NCBI RefSeq assembly: GCF_963678635.1
Contig: NC_087066.1
Coordinates: forward strand, 10,382,723-10,446,722
Direction of reading: 5' to 3'
Source of the DNA: Symsagittifera roscoffensis
Taxonomy: Eukaryota; Xenacoelomorpha; Acoela; Convolutidae
DNA: 64,000 bases
In this document: positions 21,856 to 32,343 of the stretch, piece after piece
Layout of the letters: every line of letters starts with the position of its first letter
How positions within the stretch are numbered: the first letter of the stretch is position 1
The notes under the pieces: model-generated
Database searches by the model: none
What the model saw: the letters and a program-made list of their open reading frames with translations, nothing else
What the model was told of the DNA's origin: nothing
Position numbers and translations under genes: made by a program

Positions 21856-22360
21856 CGTCTGCAAACTAGACTAATTTTCAGCTATATATCAAGAAATTTT
21901 CCGACGGAATCGTTTCAATTTTTGAAGCGAAAAACAATGTTTTGATTGCATTTGAGGCACTCATTACTTCAAGAATGTTAAAATCGCACTTGAACTTGAT
22001 CCAAAAAACTTCAACTTGATCCAAGAAACAAAAAAATTCTTGTCCCAAAAACGTCTGAAAACACAAACTACGATTTTTTTGAAATAAAAATTCTGCAGCC
22101 TAAAATTATGGTCATACTCAGGTTAAAATTATAGTTTAATCACGGTGAAATCCTCAAAAAGTGACCAAAAATCTCCGAACTTGAAATAGTAACTATTCAA
22201 AACTAAGGAAGATAACCAAGATAAATAACATATTGATGAAGCCACTCTCCACTCTCCTCAAAACATCGATAGCCCAAAAAAAACACAACTGGTAAAAATT
22301 CATACATCAGCTTTTGACAAAAAATGGTATTAGTTTCAATTCAAGAACATCACTGAAAGC

Positions 22361-22785
22361 TAGGGGTGGATCGAAGGCTTTCTCGAGGGGGGGGGGCGGA
22401 TTTTCAAAAAAGGTTCGGAAATTTTGTCGACCTTTTTTTTAGGTCGACCAAATTGATTTTTCGAGCTCTCCCAGAGCACTAAAAAGTCCCTGTTTTGGTC
22501 AAAACTTCTGCGCCGCAGGCAATTTTTTTTTTTAAAATAGGCCAAAAAGGCGTTTTTAGGCACTTTTTGGAAAAATTTGACCAAAAAATCGCTTTTTTTT
22601 CGGCGCGCGCTCCCGCCCCCTCAAAATTAGTGTATATTGGCGCCAAAAGTGCCCCAAGAAAATTTTTAGGGTCGGTCATCAAAAATGGGTATTACAAAAT
22701 GGTACAAAGGGGGGACACTTTGGGTCTGCAGGGGGTCGAATCCCTGAGGGGAGCGGGCGTCCCCCCCCCCCTAAACCTGCCCCTG
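22361..22785. mobile_element. ~425-bp hAT-like MITE
   Basis: The left end TAGGGGTGGATC and the reverse-complemented right end CAGGGGCAGGTTTAGG match each other and the CAGGGGCGG-type ends of hAT elements. The flanking octamers CTGAAAGC (22353-22360) and CTGAAACT (22786-22793) look like a slightly diverged 8-bp target duplication. The interior is far more GC-rich than its surroundings, with long G and C runs and an AGGTCGACC palindrome. It has no coding capacity. Confidence 0.75.
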
Positions 22786-22793
22786 CTGAAACT

Positions 22794-25216
22794 CACGCTA
22801 CAGATTTTTATTTTCCTGTCTCAGTGATTTTACATGCTAAAGTTACGAAGAGTTATGACACGTAGCGCAAAAGAAACCGTGGAAGGCCTGGAAACAGTAC
22901 ATTTGTGCGTTTCAGGGATGAACAAGCTCCTTAGAAGTCTTCATTCGGCCTCTAAAGCAAAAACCACCATTGAAAGCAAAATGACAACAAAAATGACAAC
23001 TATGTCAATCAAAGTGTTGGAAACGGGCCTGACTTTCAAAAGAGTTCACACCTTTTACACTTCCTTTAACACCGTGTTTTTACACGGGAATTTCGTGTTT
23101 TCATCAAGAACGGGCCGAAGTTTTTGTTTTCCAAGCGGGCCGGGCCCGGTTCCAACTCTGATTTAAATTGATTTTATAGTTTCTTGCTGGCATGAAGAAA
23201 AACTGGCAAAAAAGTTTTTCTCAAACGTAAAAATTAAGGTAATATATCAGTTGGTAATGCAATGAATTGCTATTACGACAGACAGGTAATTAGTAGGTAA
23301 CACGATGTTGTAAGTATCAATAAATAAATCAGTTAGCTATGACAACGGGCGAGAAAACAGCTGAAGATTTTTTCCGCTAAAAATTCGTTTCGGATATTTT
23401 TGCATTCAAAAGTGTTGAACTTCAATTTTGGGTACATCATTGAAGTTTGATATAAAACAATGAAACAGTTTCGAAAGAGCAAATTTCGGTAAAAGATGCT
23501 TCATCAAGTAATTAATTCTTGATTAATTCAAGAATGGAATTCTTTACTAGCTACCATACAATTATTAATAGGTCCCGTATAGGGGGTTTAATAACAATGA
23601 TTCAAGGTATTTGTCAAAATCTGAAAGATTCCCACTTTAATTAACGATTGTTTCAAGTTTCAAATGTTCGCCAAACTTTTTATTTAATTTATGATATCGA
23701 TAGTTCAAATGCGCGGTTGCAGTTTTGCTTTTGAAATGGATACACTTTGAAATATTGAAAATTATTGAATTTTAGCTTTATGAAACAAGGGAGATAAATT
23801 TTATTAATTTTTTCCGTTTTTTTTCCAAAGTAGACGCTAGTATATCCGCTGCACGGGTTATAAAATTCGGCAAATGTGTTAATAAATCAAAATCAATACC
23901 GCCAGATAATCAGTGGAAAACACAGTAAAAAAGGATATTGAATATTTGGTATTCGGCGCTGAAAAGGCTCTTTTTGGACGGGCTTGAATATGTTCTGCAG
24001 AGGATTAAGAGCTAAGTAAAGGAAAAAAGAGTAAAGAACTTGGCCAAATTATTTTAAGTCTCAGGAAAAATCAATAAATAATACCAACGGCAAAATTATC
24101 CACAAATAAAACGGAAAATATTGATTTTTATATTTTGTTTAAATTTCAGATAGCAATTGCTTGTGGTTAAAAGATTATCTTGTTCACAATTGCAGATTAT
24201 GTTTTTCAAGAGTGCTCGTCAACATAAAAGCTTCAATTTCTTATTATATTTTTCCTGTATTAAAAATTACGTACTATAAATATGCGTACTTCTAGGCGCC
24301 AATTGATATTCTTGGCCATAAAATATGGCCTGTGTAAATTTTTTATTTTTGGTTTTAAAAAAATGACAGATGCAAGCTTGAAATCAGACGCTTGCTGGAA
24401 GATCTAATACCAAATAACTAAACTATATTCCAATTAAACTCTCAATCAGAAAAAAAACTTTAGAAGTAATTTCACAAATCTGAGAAGTAATCCTTAAAGA
24501 GCTATGTCAAATAAAAATTTAATTTGAAATTGAAATGAATAGTCTGTGAAAAGAAAACAAAAAAAATTGTAAAATTTTATTAAAAAAGATAAAAACGAGA
24601 AAAATAAATGATGCTTTGAAAGAGGGCATTTTGTGTTGATTTAATGTATGAGAGGGTTTGAACATGGGGCTAGTATAGCACCCTCATTAGTTCACCCGGT
24701 TGGCCGGTCGGGATTTCCATTTTCTTCGGCCACCCAGGTGAGATGAAAAGGGAGGAAGGGTTGGAAAGAAAGAGAAGAAAAAGAGCAAATAAATTGGGGT
24801 CGCCTCTCGAAGGAGAAGTCAAACAAACTCTCTTTGTGATTTATTCGATTCATTCCATTTGGCCAGATCCTGCTGCGTGTATTGTCATTTGTGGGGGGAT
24901 TGGGAAGAGATGAAAATCTCTTTAATTTGTCTTTTCCGGTTCAACATGGCTTCGCGTGTAAAGGCTAAATTAGAATCCTGAATAGAGCTTTATTTGGTCA
25001 TCGCAAATTGAGGATAAAAACGAAAATTACAAAAATAAACAGCAGCAAAGTGAACTGAAATGATGGCTTTAAATAATTACGATCTTCCAGTATCATCACG
25101 AAGGTGAAATGATTAGAACCGTCTTTGAAAATTATGGGATTATTGAAGCTTTGATAAATGACAAGTGCGTCGCAAATATAATCGAGTTTTGCTAGGCTAG
25201 TGATTTACTAAAATGG
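22794..25216. other. No gene recognised; GC-rich palindrome near 23140
   Basis: A 110-codon ORF at 22834-23166 has no recognisable domain and ends in GC-rich palindromic sequence (GGGCCGGGCCCGG). The 24.65-24.95 kb patch is GC-richer, but I could not define an exon with two good splice sites. Confidence 0.35.
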
Positions 25217-25810
25217 TTGTTATTCCGACCATTGAAGATGGGGAGGAACTTTATATTCGGGTGTTTTAATCTTTTTCTTTTTGTTTTCCACGCAACATCC
25301 TCTACCACAAATAATCATCGGACTCGGTTGAGTGATATATCATATTAAAGCCCTTTTAGTCGTGATTCGAATGATATTAAAATATTCAAAATTTTTTTCC
25401 AAGTGTCGAGAAAAACCAGTTTAATTTTTTTGGTTTTTCGTCTAATTTCGAGCGAGTGATCAGGCTGTCATTAGCTGATTTATGCTGAATTTAAGCCTTG
25501 AAATTTAAGTTTTACTCGTATGAAATTAATTTATGTAGTTTTAGCTTCATCTTAGGAATCAAAAACTTCAAATATTTTGGAAAAAAAAATTTGAAAAATT
25601 GAAAAAAAAACAGTATAAAAATTTTTAAAAAATTGTTTGATTTTCTTTGTTTTTCTTGATAATTGTCTTCAAAAAATGTTTTGCAATTTGCATAATTTAC
25701 GATGATCATCGAAAACGCTTAAACTCTACGTTTTTTGCTCAGATTCTTTTATCACATCACGGATGGATCATTCTGGGAAACTTGCACAGTAACCGGTTAT
25801 CCTTGTTTTT
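25217..25810 (+). repeat. R3 dispersed repeat copy
   Basis: TATTCGGGTGTTTTAATC, TCATATTAAAGCCCTTTTAG, a TTTCGAGCGAGTGA block, and the end CTTGCACAGTAACCGGTTAT. Short overlapping ORFs inside are not genes. Confidence 0.65.
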
Positions 25811-26215
25811 CTTTTTCTTTTTGTTTTCCAAGCAAAATCAGGTACCACAAATAATCAGGTACCACAAGTGATGTATCATATTCAAGTCCTTTCAGTTATG
25901 ATTCGAACAACATTGAAAAAAATTGACAATTTTTTTTCCTATGTTGAGAAAAACCAGCTTAAATTTTTTGATTTTATTCCAAGCGATTAAAGGCGGGCGA
26001 GCAGGCTCAGAATAGCTTAATCATGCTTGATTTAAGCCGCAGCAAAAACGCTTCAGATTGTTTTATCTCACCACGCAGATAAAAACCGATACTCATTTGA
26101 AAAACCTTTTTTTGTGATTTTTTACAGACTATGGTCGGAACATTTTGCACAACTTGCACAGTAACCGGCTATCCTTGTTTTTTCTTATGTTGATTCGTAA
26201 TCTTCCTGGTTTCAT
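25811..26215 (+). repeat. R3 copy, tandem to the previous one
   Basis: Repeats the same landmarks in order (TATCATATTCAAGTCCTTTC, CACCACGCAGATAAAAACCG, GGTCGGAACATTTTGCACAA, AACCGGCTATCCTTG). It directly follows the previous copy. Confidence 0.65.
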
Positions 26216-27319
26216 TTAGCGAATTTCTAACTGTTTTCCCACTTTTTGCAAAAGGAGGATATTCGTTATTAGGTATATCATTCGCATATGCTTAACCGTT
26301 GAATTATTTCATGATAGGGGTGGCAATTTGTTTCTAGGTACAAAAGGGACAATAGTTAAAAAGAACCCAATGAACTTGTAACTATTTCATTTAGATTACA
26401 AATTGCCGTACAATGATGAATTTTTTTAAAAATTTTTTGCTAGAAACTTCAAGTGCACGCAATTTCAGCACGCTTTTTTCTAAAGAAATCTATTGGCTCT
26501 TTCTCTTCCCCCCTCTCACTTCACATAATATCAATTTTATTGTGTAACGAGAAGTCTATCACGCAAAAACAGCTAATGTATTTGCCAAGGCCTAATTAAA
26601 CCACTTGCCAATTGCCACAAATTTACGATGCGAACAAAAGTTTTTTGAATGGATTTTTGATAGTTTTTTTGCGATAGCTCGAAAAATCTATTTGATCTGC
26701 CAAAAATAAAGAATCGTTTCGCTCCTTTGTTGTAAATCAGCTGATGACCAAATACTTCTATCATCTGAAAAAAAAAGATATATGGCTTGCGCTCAACCTT
26801 AAAAAAATCGACGGACACCATTTTTTATATATCAAGGGCACAATAAAAATTGCTACATTGTTTTATAGACTGAAAAATCATTGTATAATCAATATTTACT
26901 TTACACAGCACCTGGAGAGAAAACATTTTAACTATTTGATTTAAAAACTCCTGAGTTTTTTTAGTCGCAGAATTGTACCTTTTGAGGCGGATTTATTTGT
27001 CAGCCGGATTTATTTGTCACTCAAGCTACGCTACAATGCCTTTGATTTAAATATCCAGATAATGAATTGTTAAAAGTAACGAAAATGATAGTTGCCGAGA
27101 ATTTTGTTGAAAGCATCATTGTATCATCCCGTGCTTCATTTTTCCCGTGCTTCAGATAATATGTTTTAAGCTATAACGAGGCTATTTGATTGACAAAAAA
27201 ACTGCGTAAAAACTGCGTCATCAATTTTATTTTCAAATATTTCAAGTGAATTTAATCAAGTTAAAATTTAGAGTAGATAATGTTTTTTTTTGACAAAATG
27301 ACCTCACACGGGCCATCTT
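26216..27319. other. No gene recognised
   Basis: AT-rich DNA with short overlapping ORFs on both strands and no convincing exon. Confidence 0.35.
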
Positions 27320-27670
27320 GATCTCATCAAACCTAAGTTTTATACATGGGTAAACTAAGACAGAATATTTTGTTCCGACAATAAAAAGTGGGGGAAAATA
27401 AAATTTGTATTCGGGGGTGCTTAGGCTTTTTTGTTTTCCACGCAAAATTAGGTAAAACAAATAATTATCAAAATGTGTCGAATAATAATTCAAAAAAATT
27501 AACCTGTGTAGTGAAAACACGTTTAAATTTTTGAGCGCTAGTCTAACTTCGAGCGGGTAAAGCAAGCGAGTAGGTCTTAAGAAGGAAAAATTTTCCTTTT
27601 AAATAGTGAAAACCCAATTTAGGTCTAGAAAAGTAAATTTGGAAGTATCATATAGTGCGTTTTTGCTTTT
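27320..27670 (+). repeat. R3 copy, truncated at its 3' end
   Basis: Shares TACATGGGT, TGTATTCGGGGGTGCT, GTTTTCCACGCAAAATTAGG, CTTCGAGCGGGTAAAGC and GGAAGTATCATATAG with the 28.6-kb copy. Confidence 0.6.
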
Positions 27671-28599
27671 ACTTTATTACACTACTAATTTTGCTTTTAC
27701 TTCATTCAAGTTTGATTGAACATGAAACACTTTAAATTTTTTTATAAATTTGTTTTTTTTTTCGGTTCAATTTGTGTTTCGATAGCTTGATGAACCAAAT
27801 CATATAAATTTTTTCTGTTTTTACACACTTGGTTCAACAATCAAATAATTATCGATTTAATTTATTTGAAGCTTCTCAATTTCAAATTCAAAAACTGCCA
27901 GTTTCTACTGTTTTAGACACCAAATTATACGCGAAAAATTTTTGCCATCCAAAACAATGTGCTTGTGCTCAAAAAAAATATTAATCTGAAATCTCCTTCG
28001 TAATTTTATGACAGATTAATTTAATTAAATGTAATTTTTAAGGTGGAAGATCCCCATTGAAATCTTTCGTTAATTTCACAGCGTCTGGAGAGAAGATTCT
28101 TCAAAATACGTCTGTTAAGTAATTTCAAAGTGACTGCATTTTTATTGAAAAAATCAAAACTCATCTCAGCTGCATAAAAATTAAGCCAGCTCAGAACTGA
28201 GCCTGATTTATTTGCCACTTGAGCTGCCTTTAATGCAATGCTGATTTAAATATTCTGGAAAATAAAAAATGACCAAAACAAAAGTTGATTTGAATTTTGT
28301 CAAAAAATCATGATGTTTTTCTTTTTCTTTTCATTTTGATGAATCTGCAAAATCTGCTTTTTTGCCATCACTTTTTTCAATGTTGATGGTTATTTTTTAA
28401 ACGAAATTTTTCATCAAACAATAAGCTCAATTGGAAGTTTTGGACTACCTAATATAAAAAAGTCCATACAAAAAATTGTCATCAATGTTTTTCAACAGCT
28501 TTAAGTTTCGCGGATACATGCATCTTAAGTGAATAAAGTTTGGAGTAAAATTAGAGCTTTCCGATGAGACGGTTAAGGCGTTACAAGGGCCAATTTGAT

Positions 28600-29225
28600 C
28601 TTCAACAAACCTAAACATTCTACATGGGTGCACAATGACACAATAGTTTTGGTTACGACCACAGGAAATTGAGAGAAACTTTTTCTTTGGGTGTGGTTAT
28701 TTTTTTTGTTTTTAACGCTAAATTAGGTACCACAAAACTTCATTGGAATAGGTCAAGTAATATTTCATATTAAAGCCTTTTTAGTAGTGATAATTCGAGC
28801 AATTTTGACTTTTTCAAAACATTCTCCCTGGGTAGAGAAAAACCCCTTTGAAACATTTGGGTTTAAGTTTAATTTCGAGCGAGTACAACAATCAAGTTAA
28901 TCTTACGAAAAAAAAAAATTTTTCTTTCAATAGTAAAAAAACTTAGTTTTGATTCAAGAAAGTTATTTTTGGAAGCATCATATAGCGCTTCCTTGACAAA
29001 ACAATTTTTAAATAAAATTTTTATGCAAAAAAAAGTTTTTTTTTACTTTTTATTTGTTACTTATTTTGCGGAGGCAACTGTTGTTGATTATGCCTAATTA
29101 CCAATGTCTGCGCGCTCCATTATTTTTTAAATCGTATCACGCACAAACAAAACGATCTTTTTTGAATTTTCATTTAACTTGAAAGGTGCAACTTGGACAG
29201 AAACCGGCTATCCTGGCTGCGTTTT
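28600..29225 (+). repeat. R3 copy, near full length
   Basis: TACATGGGTGCACAATGACA, TTTCATATTAAAGCCTTTTT, TTTCGAGCGAGTACAAC, GGAAGCATCATATAGCGC, TATCACGCAC and the end ACCGGCTATCCTGG are present in order. Confidence 0.6.
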
Positions 29226-29503
29226 ATTGGAAGGTGAAATTGATAAAGTTCATAATAGTTTTTCTCGATATTTTCGATGAATTAGAATTAAAAATTGCTC
29301 TGTTTTGGTATACTGCCGTGCTACGTGATTGTTCACAAAAATTGAACGCGGTTTATTTGGTTTTTTGATTTTCTTTGACCATCTGCATAAAAAAAAACTG
29401 ATTGTTTTGACATCTTTTGAGCCTTTGTCTATCCGTTAGTTATCAATCAGAATTAGCTCTGGACTGAATTGTAATTGCGGATCCACTTAACTGTTATCCC
29501 TAC

Positions 29504-29581
29504 CTGAGAACAAAATGAGGAAACGAGAGACTGGAAAAGATAACTGGAGATCTGGACACTGGGGCGACGGATATACTTCAA
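29504..29581 (-). CDS. Candidate orphan exon, 78 nt, phase 0-0
   Basis: On the minus strand a good acceptor (TTTACTTTTTCCAG) and donor (TCAG/GTAGGG) bracket 26 open codons (starts LKYIRRPSVQISSY, ends FCSQ). GC content is above its surroundings. A second frame is also open, so the coding frame is uncertain, and I found no partner exons. Treat it as a hint of another minus-strand gene only. Confidence 0.22.
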
Positions 29582-29759
29582 CTGGAAAAAGTAAATCCCA
29601 CTTACACACCAATGCAATCGTTGTTTTGAATACTTGTTCTTTTTTCTTGCTACCAGCAAATTGCCGATTAGCGAGCCTCAATCAAAGTGGAACTATTTTA
29701 TTTTGACCAAATTTCGGTTGTAAACTTTTCTGTAGTTTTTTTTTTCATTTTGAAAACGT

Positions 29760-31150
29760 GGATAGGTTAGACAGGCAAGTTCATAAACTGTGTTTTTCAG
29801 TTCAAAAAGTAGTGACAGAATACTCTTGGTATGAGAAGTATCGATAGATGGGCACCTGCCCTGGGGACAAGTAGAGATAAGAGAACCCTTGTTGTCCCTC
29901 TTCTAGCCCCATTTCGACCAGTCTACCCGAAAACAAACTACCCTATTCGTTCAACACTTGTCAGCGGAAGAGGTTAGAACAGCCCAAAAGTTTGATCACA
30001 TGCTTTTTGTTGTAACTCGAAGTGCACTAATTATGTTTTCAGCTTTCGGTCTCTTTTTCCAAAACACTTCTAGCATAATCGAGAGATGATTACAGCCGAG
30101 ACTAGCATCTCTTTTTTGTTTGCTTCAAAGAAGCCCGCCTGAAATAATGAACAATAGAAGACCAAATTAGGATGAGGTCAAAACATCTTCTTTTCCAGAC
30201 GAAAAGAACGAATTTTGCTGTGAGGAGAAATGGAAAAAAACATACCAATTGTTTTTTGTTTGAGACAATTATTTGGAATTCGTTTAGGGCTGAGGTCCAG
30301 TAGCAGATTCAGGGATATGACCTGGTCACCCAAATTAAAATCCTTTGACCTTCTGGGCTACCAAATTTAAATCCTTTGACCTCCTGGCTACCCAAGTTTA
30401 AACCTTTTGACCTCCTGGCCACATACATTTAAACCTTTTGACCTCCTGGCCCCTCTCCCCACCTCAGGGAATTGACCCCCTTTGACCCCTTGACAGCCTC
30501 CTTTGGTACTATTTTAGGACATCCATATTTTGCTATTGGACCTTAATGTTTTTCTAAAGGCGCCTCTGGCGCCAATACTTTTTGGGGGGGGGGGTCGTAA
30601 TCAAGTATAAGTATGTTCTATGTACTGAAATACAATATATGTACAAACCTTCTAAAAGAATAAAACGTAAAAGAAATGTGTTCTAAAAGCAAAACGAACA
30701 GAGAATGATCGACAACTGGTCGCTTTAAAGCAATATTTGACAGGTATCTAATCAATACCGAAGGTCAAAGGTATAGAGTATTAAAACAAATCACAACAGG
30801 GCGCTTGCTGAAAACTTGGTCGGTCAAAATGAGTTATCGTAATATGGGTAAGCTCGGAAAATCAATTCAAAAAGATCAACAACATTTCTTTTATTTGGAA
30901 GTCTATGGGCAGACTATCATGACAATTTTTGAACAGTTTTGCTTAACTGACAACTCATAAGAGTTTGCAATTAAGTTTGACGATAAAACATTAAGCACTT
31001 CATTTAAGCATCCTGTAATTAAAATTTTATGTTTCAAAAAATCTCCTCTAGTTATACCTTATCTATCTTGCTCTTGCAAAAACTCTATGTCGCCTATAAC
31101 TTGCGGATAAGTTGGAAAGTTCTTAAACTGTTTTTTCCATTTCAAAAGTA
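29760..31150 (+). repeat. Tandem array, unit 0: older, 1.3-kb partial copy
   Basis: Homologous to the start and end of the ~3,975-bp unit but lacking the internal 2.63 kb and carrying many substitutions relative to the other units. It starts near GATAGGTTAGACAGG and passes directly into unit 1. Confidence 0.85.
30324..30452 (+). repeat. 31-bp minisatellite, four repeats (in unit 0)
   Basis: Four repeats of a unit like TTTAAACCTTTTGACCTCCT-GGCCACCCACA. The same block recurs at 31662-31789, 35636-35763 and 39611-39738, always four repeats. Confidence 0.85.
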
Positions 31151-32343
31151 GTGACAGAATACTCTTGGTATGGGAAGTATCGATAGATGGGCACCTGCCC
31201 TGGGGACAAGTAGAGATAAGAGAACCCTTGTTGTCCCTTCTATAGCCCCACTTCCACCAGTCTACACGAAAACAAACTACCCTATTCGCTCAACACTTGT
31301 CACGGGAAGAGGTTGGAACAGCCCAAAAGTTCAATCACATGCTTTTTGTGGTAACTCAAAGTGCATTAATTATGTTTTCAGTTTTCGGTCTCTTTTTCCA
31401 AAACACTTTTAGCATAATCTAGAGATGATTACAGACGAGACTACCATCTCTTTTTGTTTGCTTCAAATAAGCCCGCCTGAAATAATGAACAATAGAAGAC
31501 CAAAGTTAGGATGAGGTCAAAAAATGTTCTTTTCCAGACGAAAAGAACGAACTTTGCTGTGAGGAGAAATGGAAAAAAGCAACCAATTGTTTTTTGTTTG
31601 AGACAATTATTTGGAATTCTTTTAGGGCTGAGGTCCAGTAGCAGATTCAGGGATATGACCTGGTCACCCAAATTAAAATCCTTTGACCTTCTGGACTCCC
31701 AAATTTAAATCCTTTGACCTCCTGGCTACCCAACTTTAAACCTTTTGACCTCCTGGCCACCCACATTTAAACCTTTTGACCTCCTGGCCCCTCTCCCCAC
31801 CTCAGGGAATTGACCCCCTTTGACCCCTTGACAGCCTCCTTTGGTACTATTTTAGGACATCCATATTTTGCTATTGGACCTTAATGTTTTTCTAAGGGCG
31901 CCTCTGGCGCCAATACTTTTTTGGGGGGGGGGGGGGTCGTAATCAAGTATAAGTATGTTCTATGTACTGAAATACAATATGTGTACGAACCTTCTAAAAG
32001 AATAAAACGAAAAAGAAATGTTTTCTAAAAGCAAAACAAACGGAGAATGATCGACAACTGGTCGCTTTAAAGCAATATTTGACAGGTATCTAATCAATAC
32101 CGAAGATCAAAGGTATAGAGTATTAAAACAAATCACAACACGGCGCCTGCTGAAAACTTGGTCGGTCAAAATGAGTTATCGTAATATGGGTAAGCTCGGA
32201 AAATCAATTAAATAAGATCAAAAAATTTCTTTTATTTGGAAGTCTATGGGCAGACTATCATGACAATTTTTGAACAGTTTTGCTTAACTGACAACTCATA
32301 AGAGTTTGCAATTAAGTTTGACGATAAAACATTAAGCACTTCA

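Noticed and set aside
22731-22760. tRNA T-arm-like GGTCGAATCCC
   Set aside because: No matching A-box, acceptor stem or anticodon arm; it lies in a GC-rich MITE.
24679-24737. Possible plus-strand exon ending CACCCAG/GTGAGA
   Set aside because: The donor is good, but the upstream AG lacks a pyrimidine tract and no partner exon was found.
31170-31412. 80-residue ORF repeated in three array units
   Set aside because: Conserved only because the whole unit is recently duplicated; two frames are open over the same bases and no domain is recognisable.
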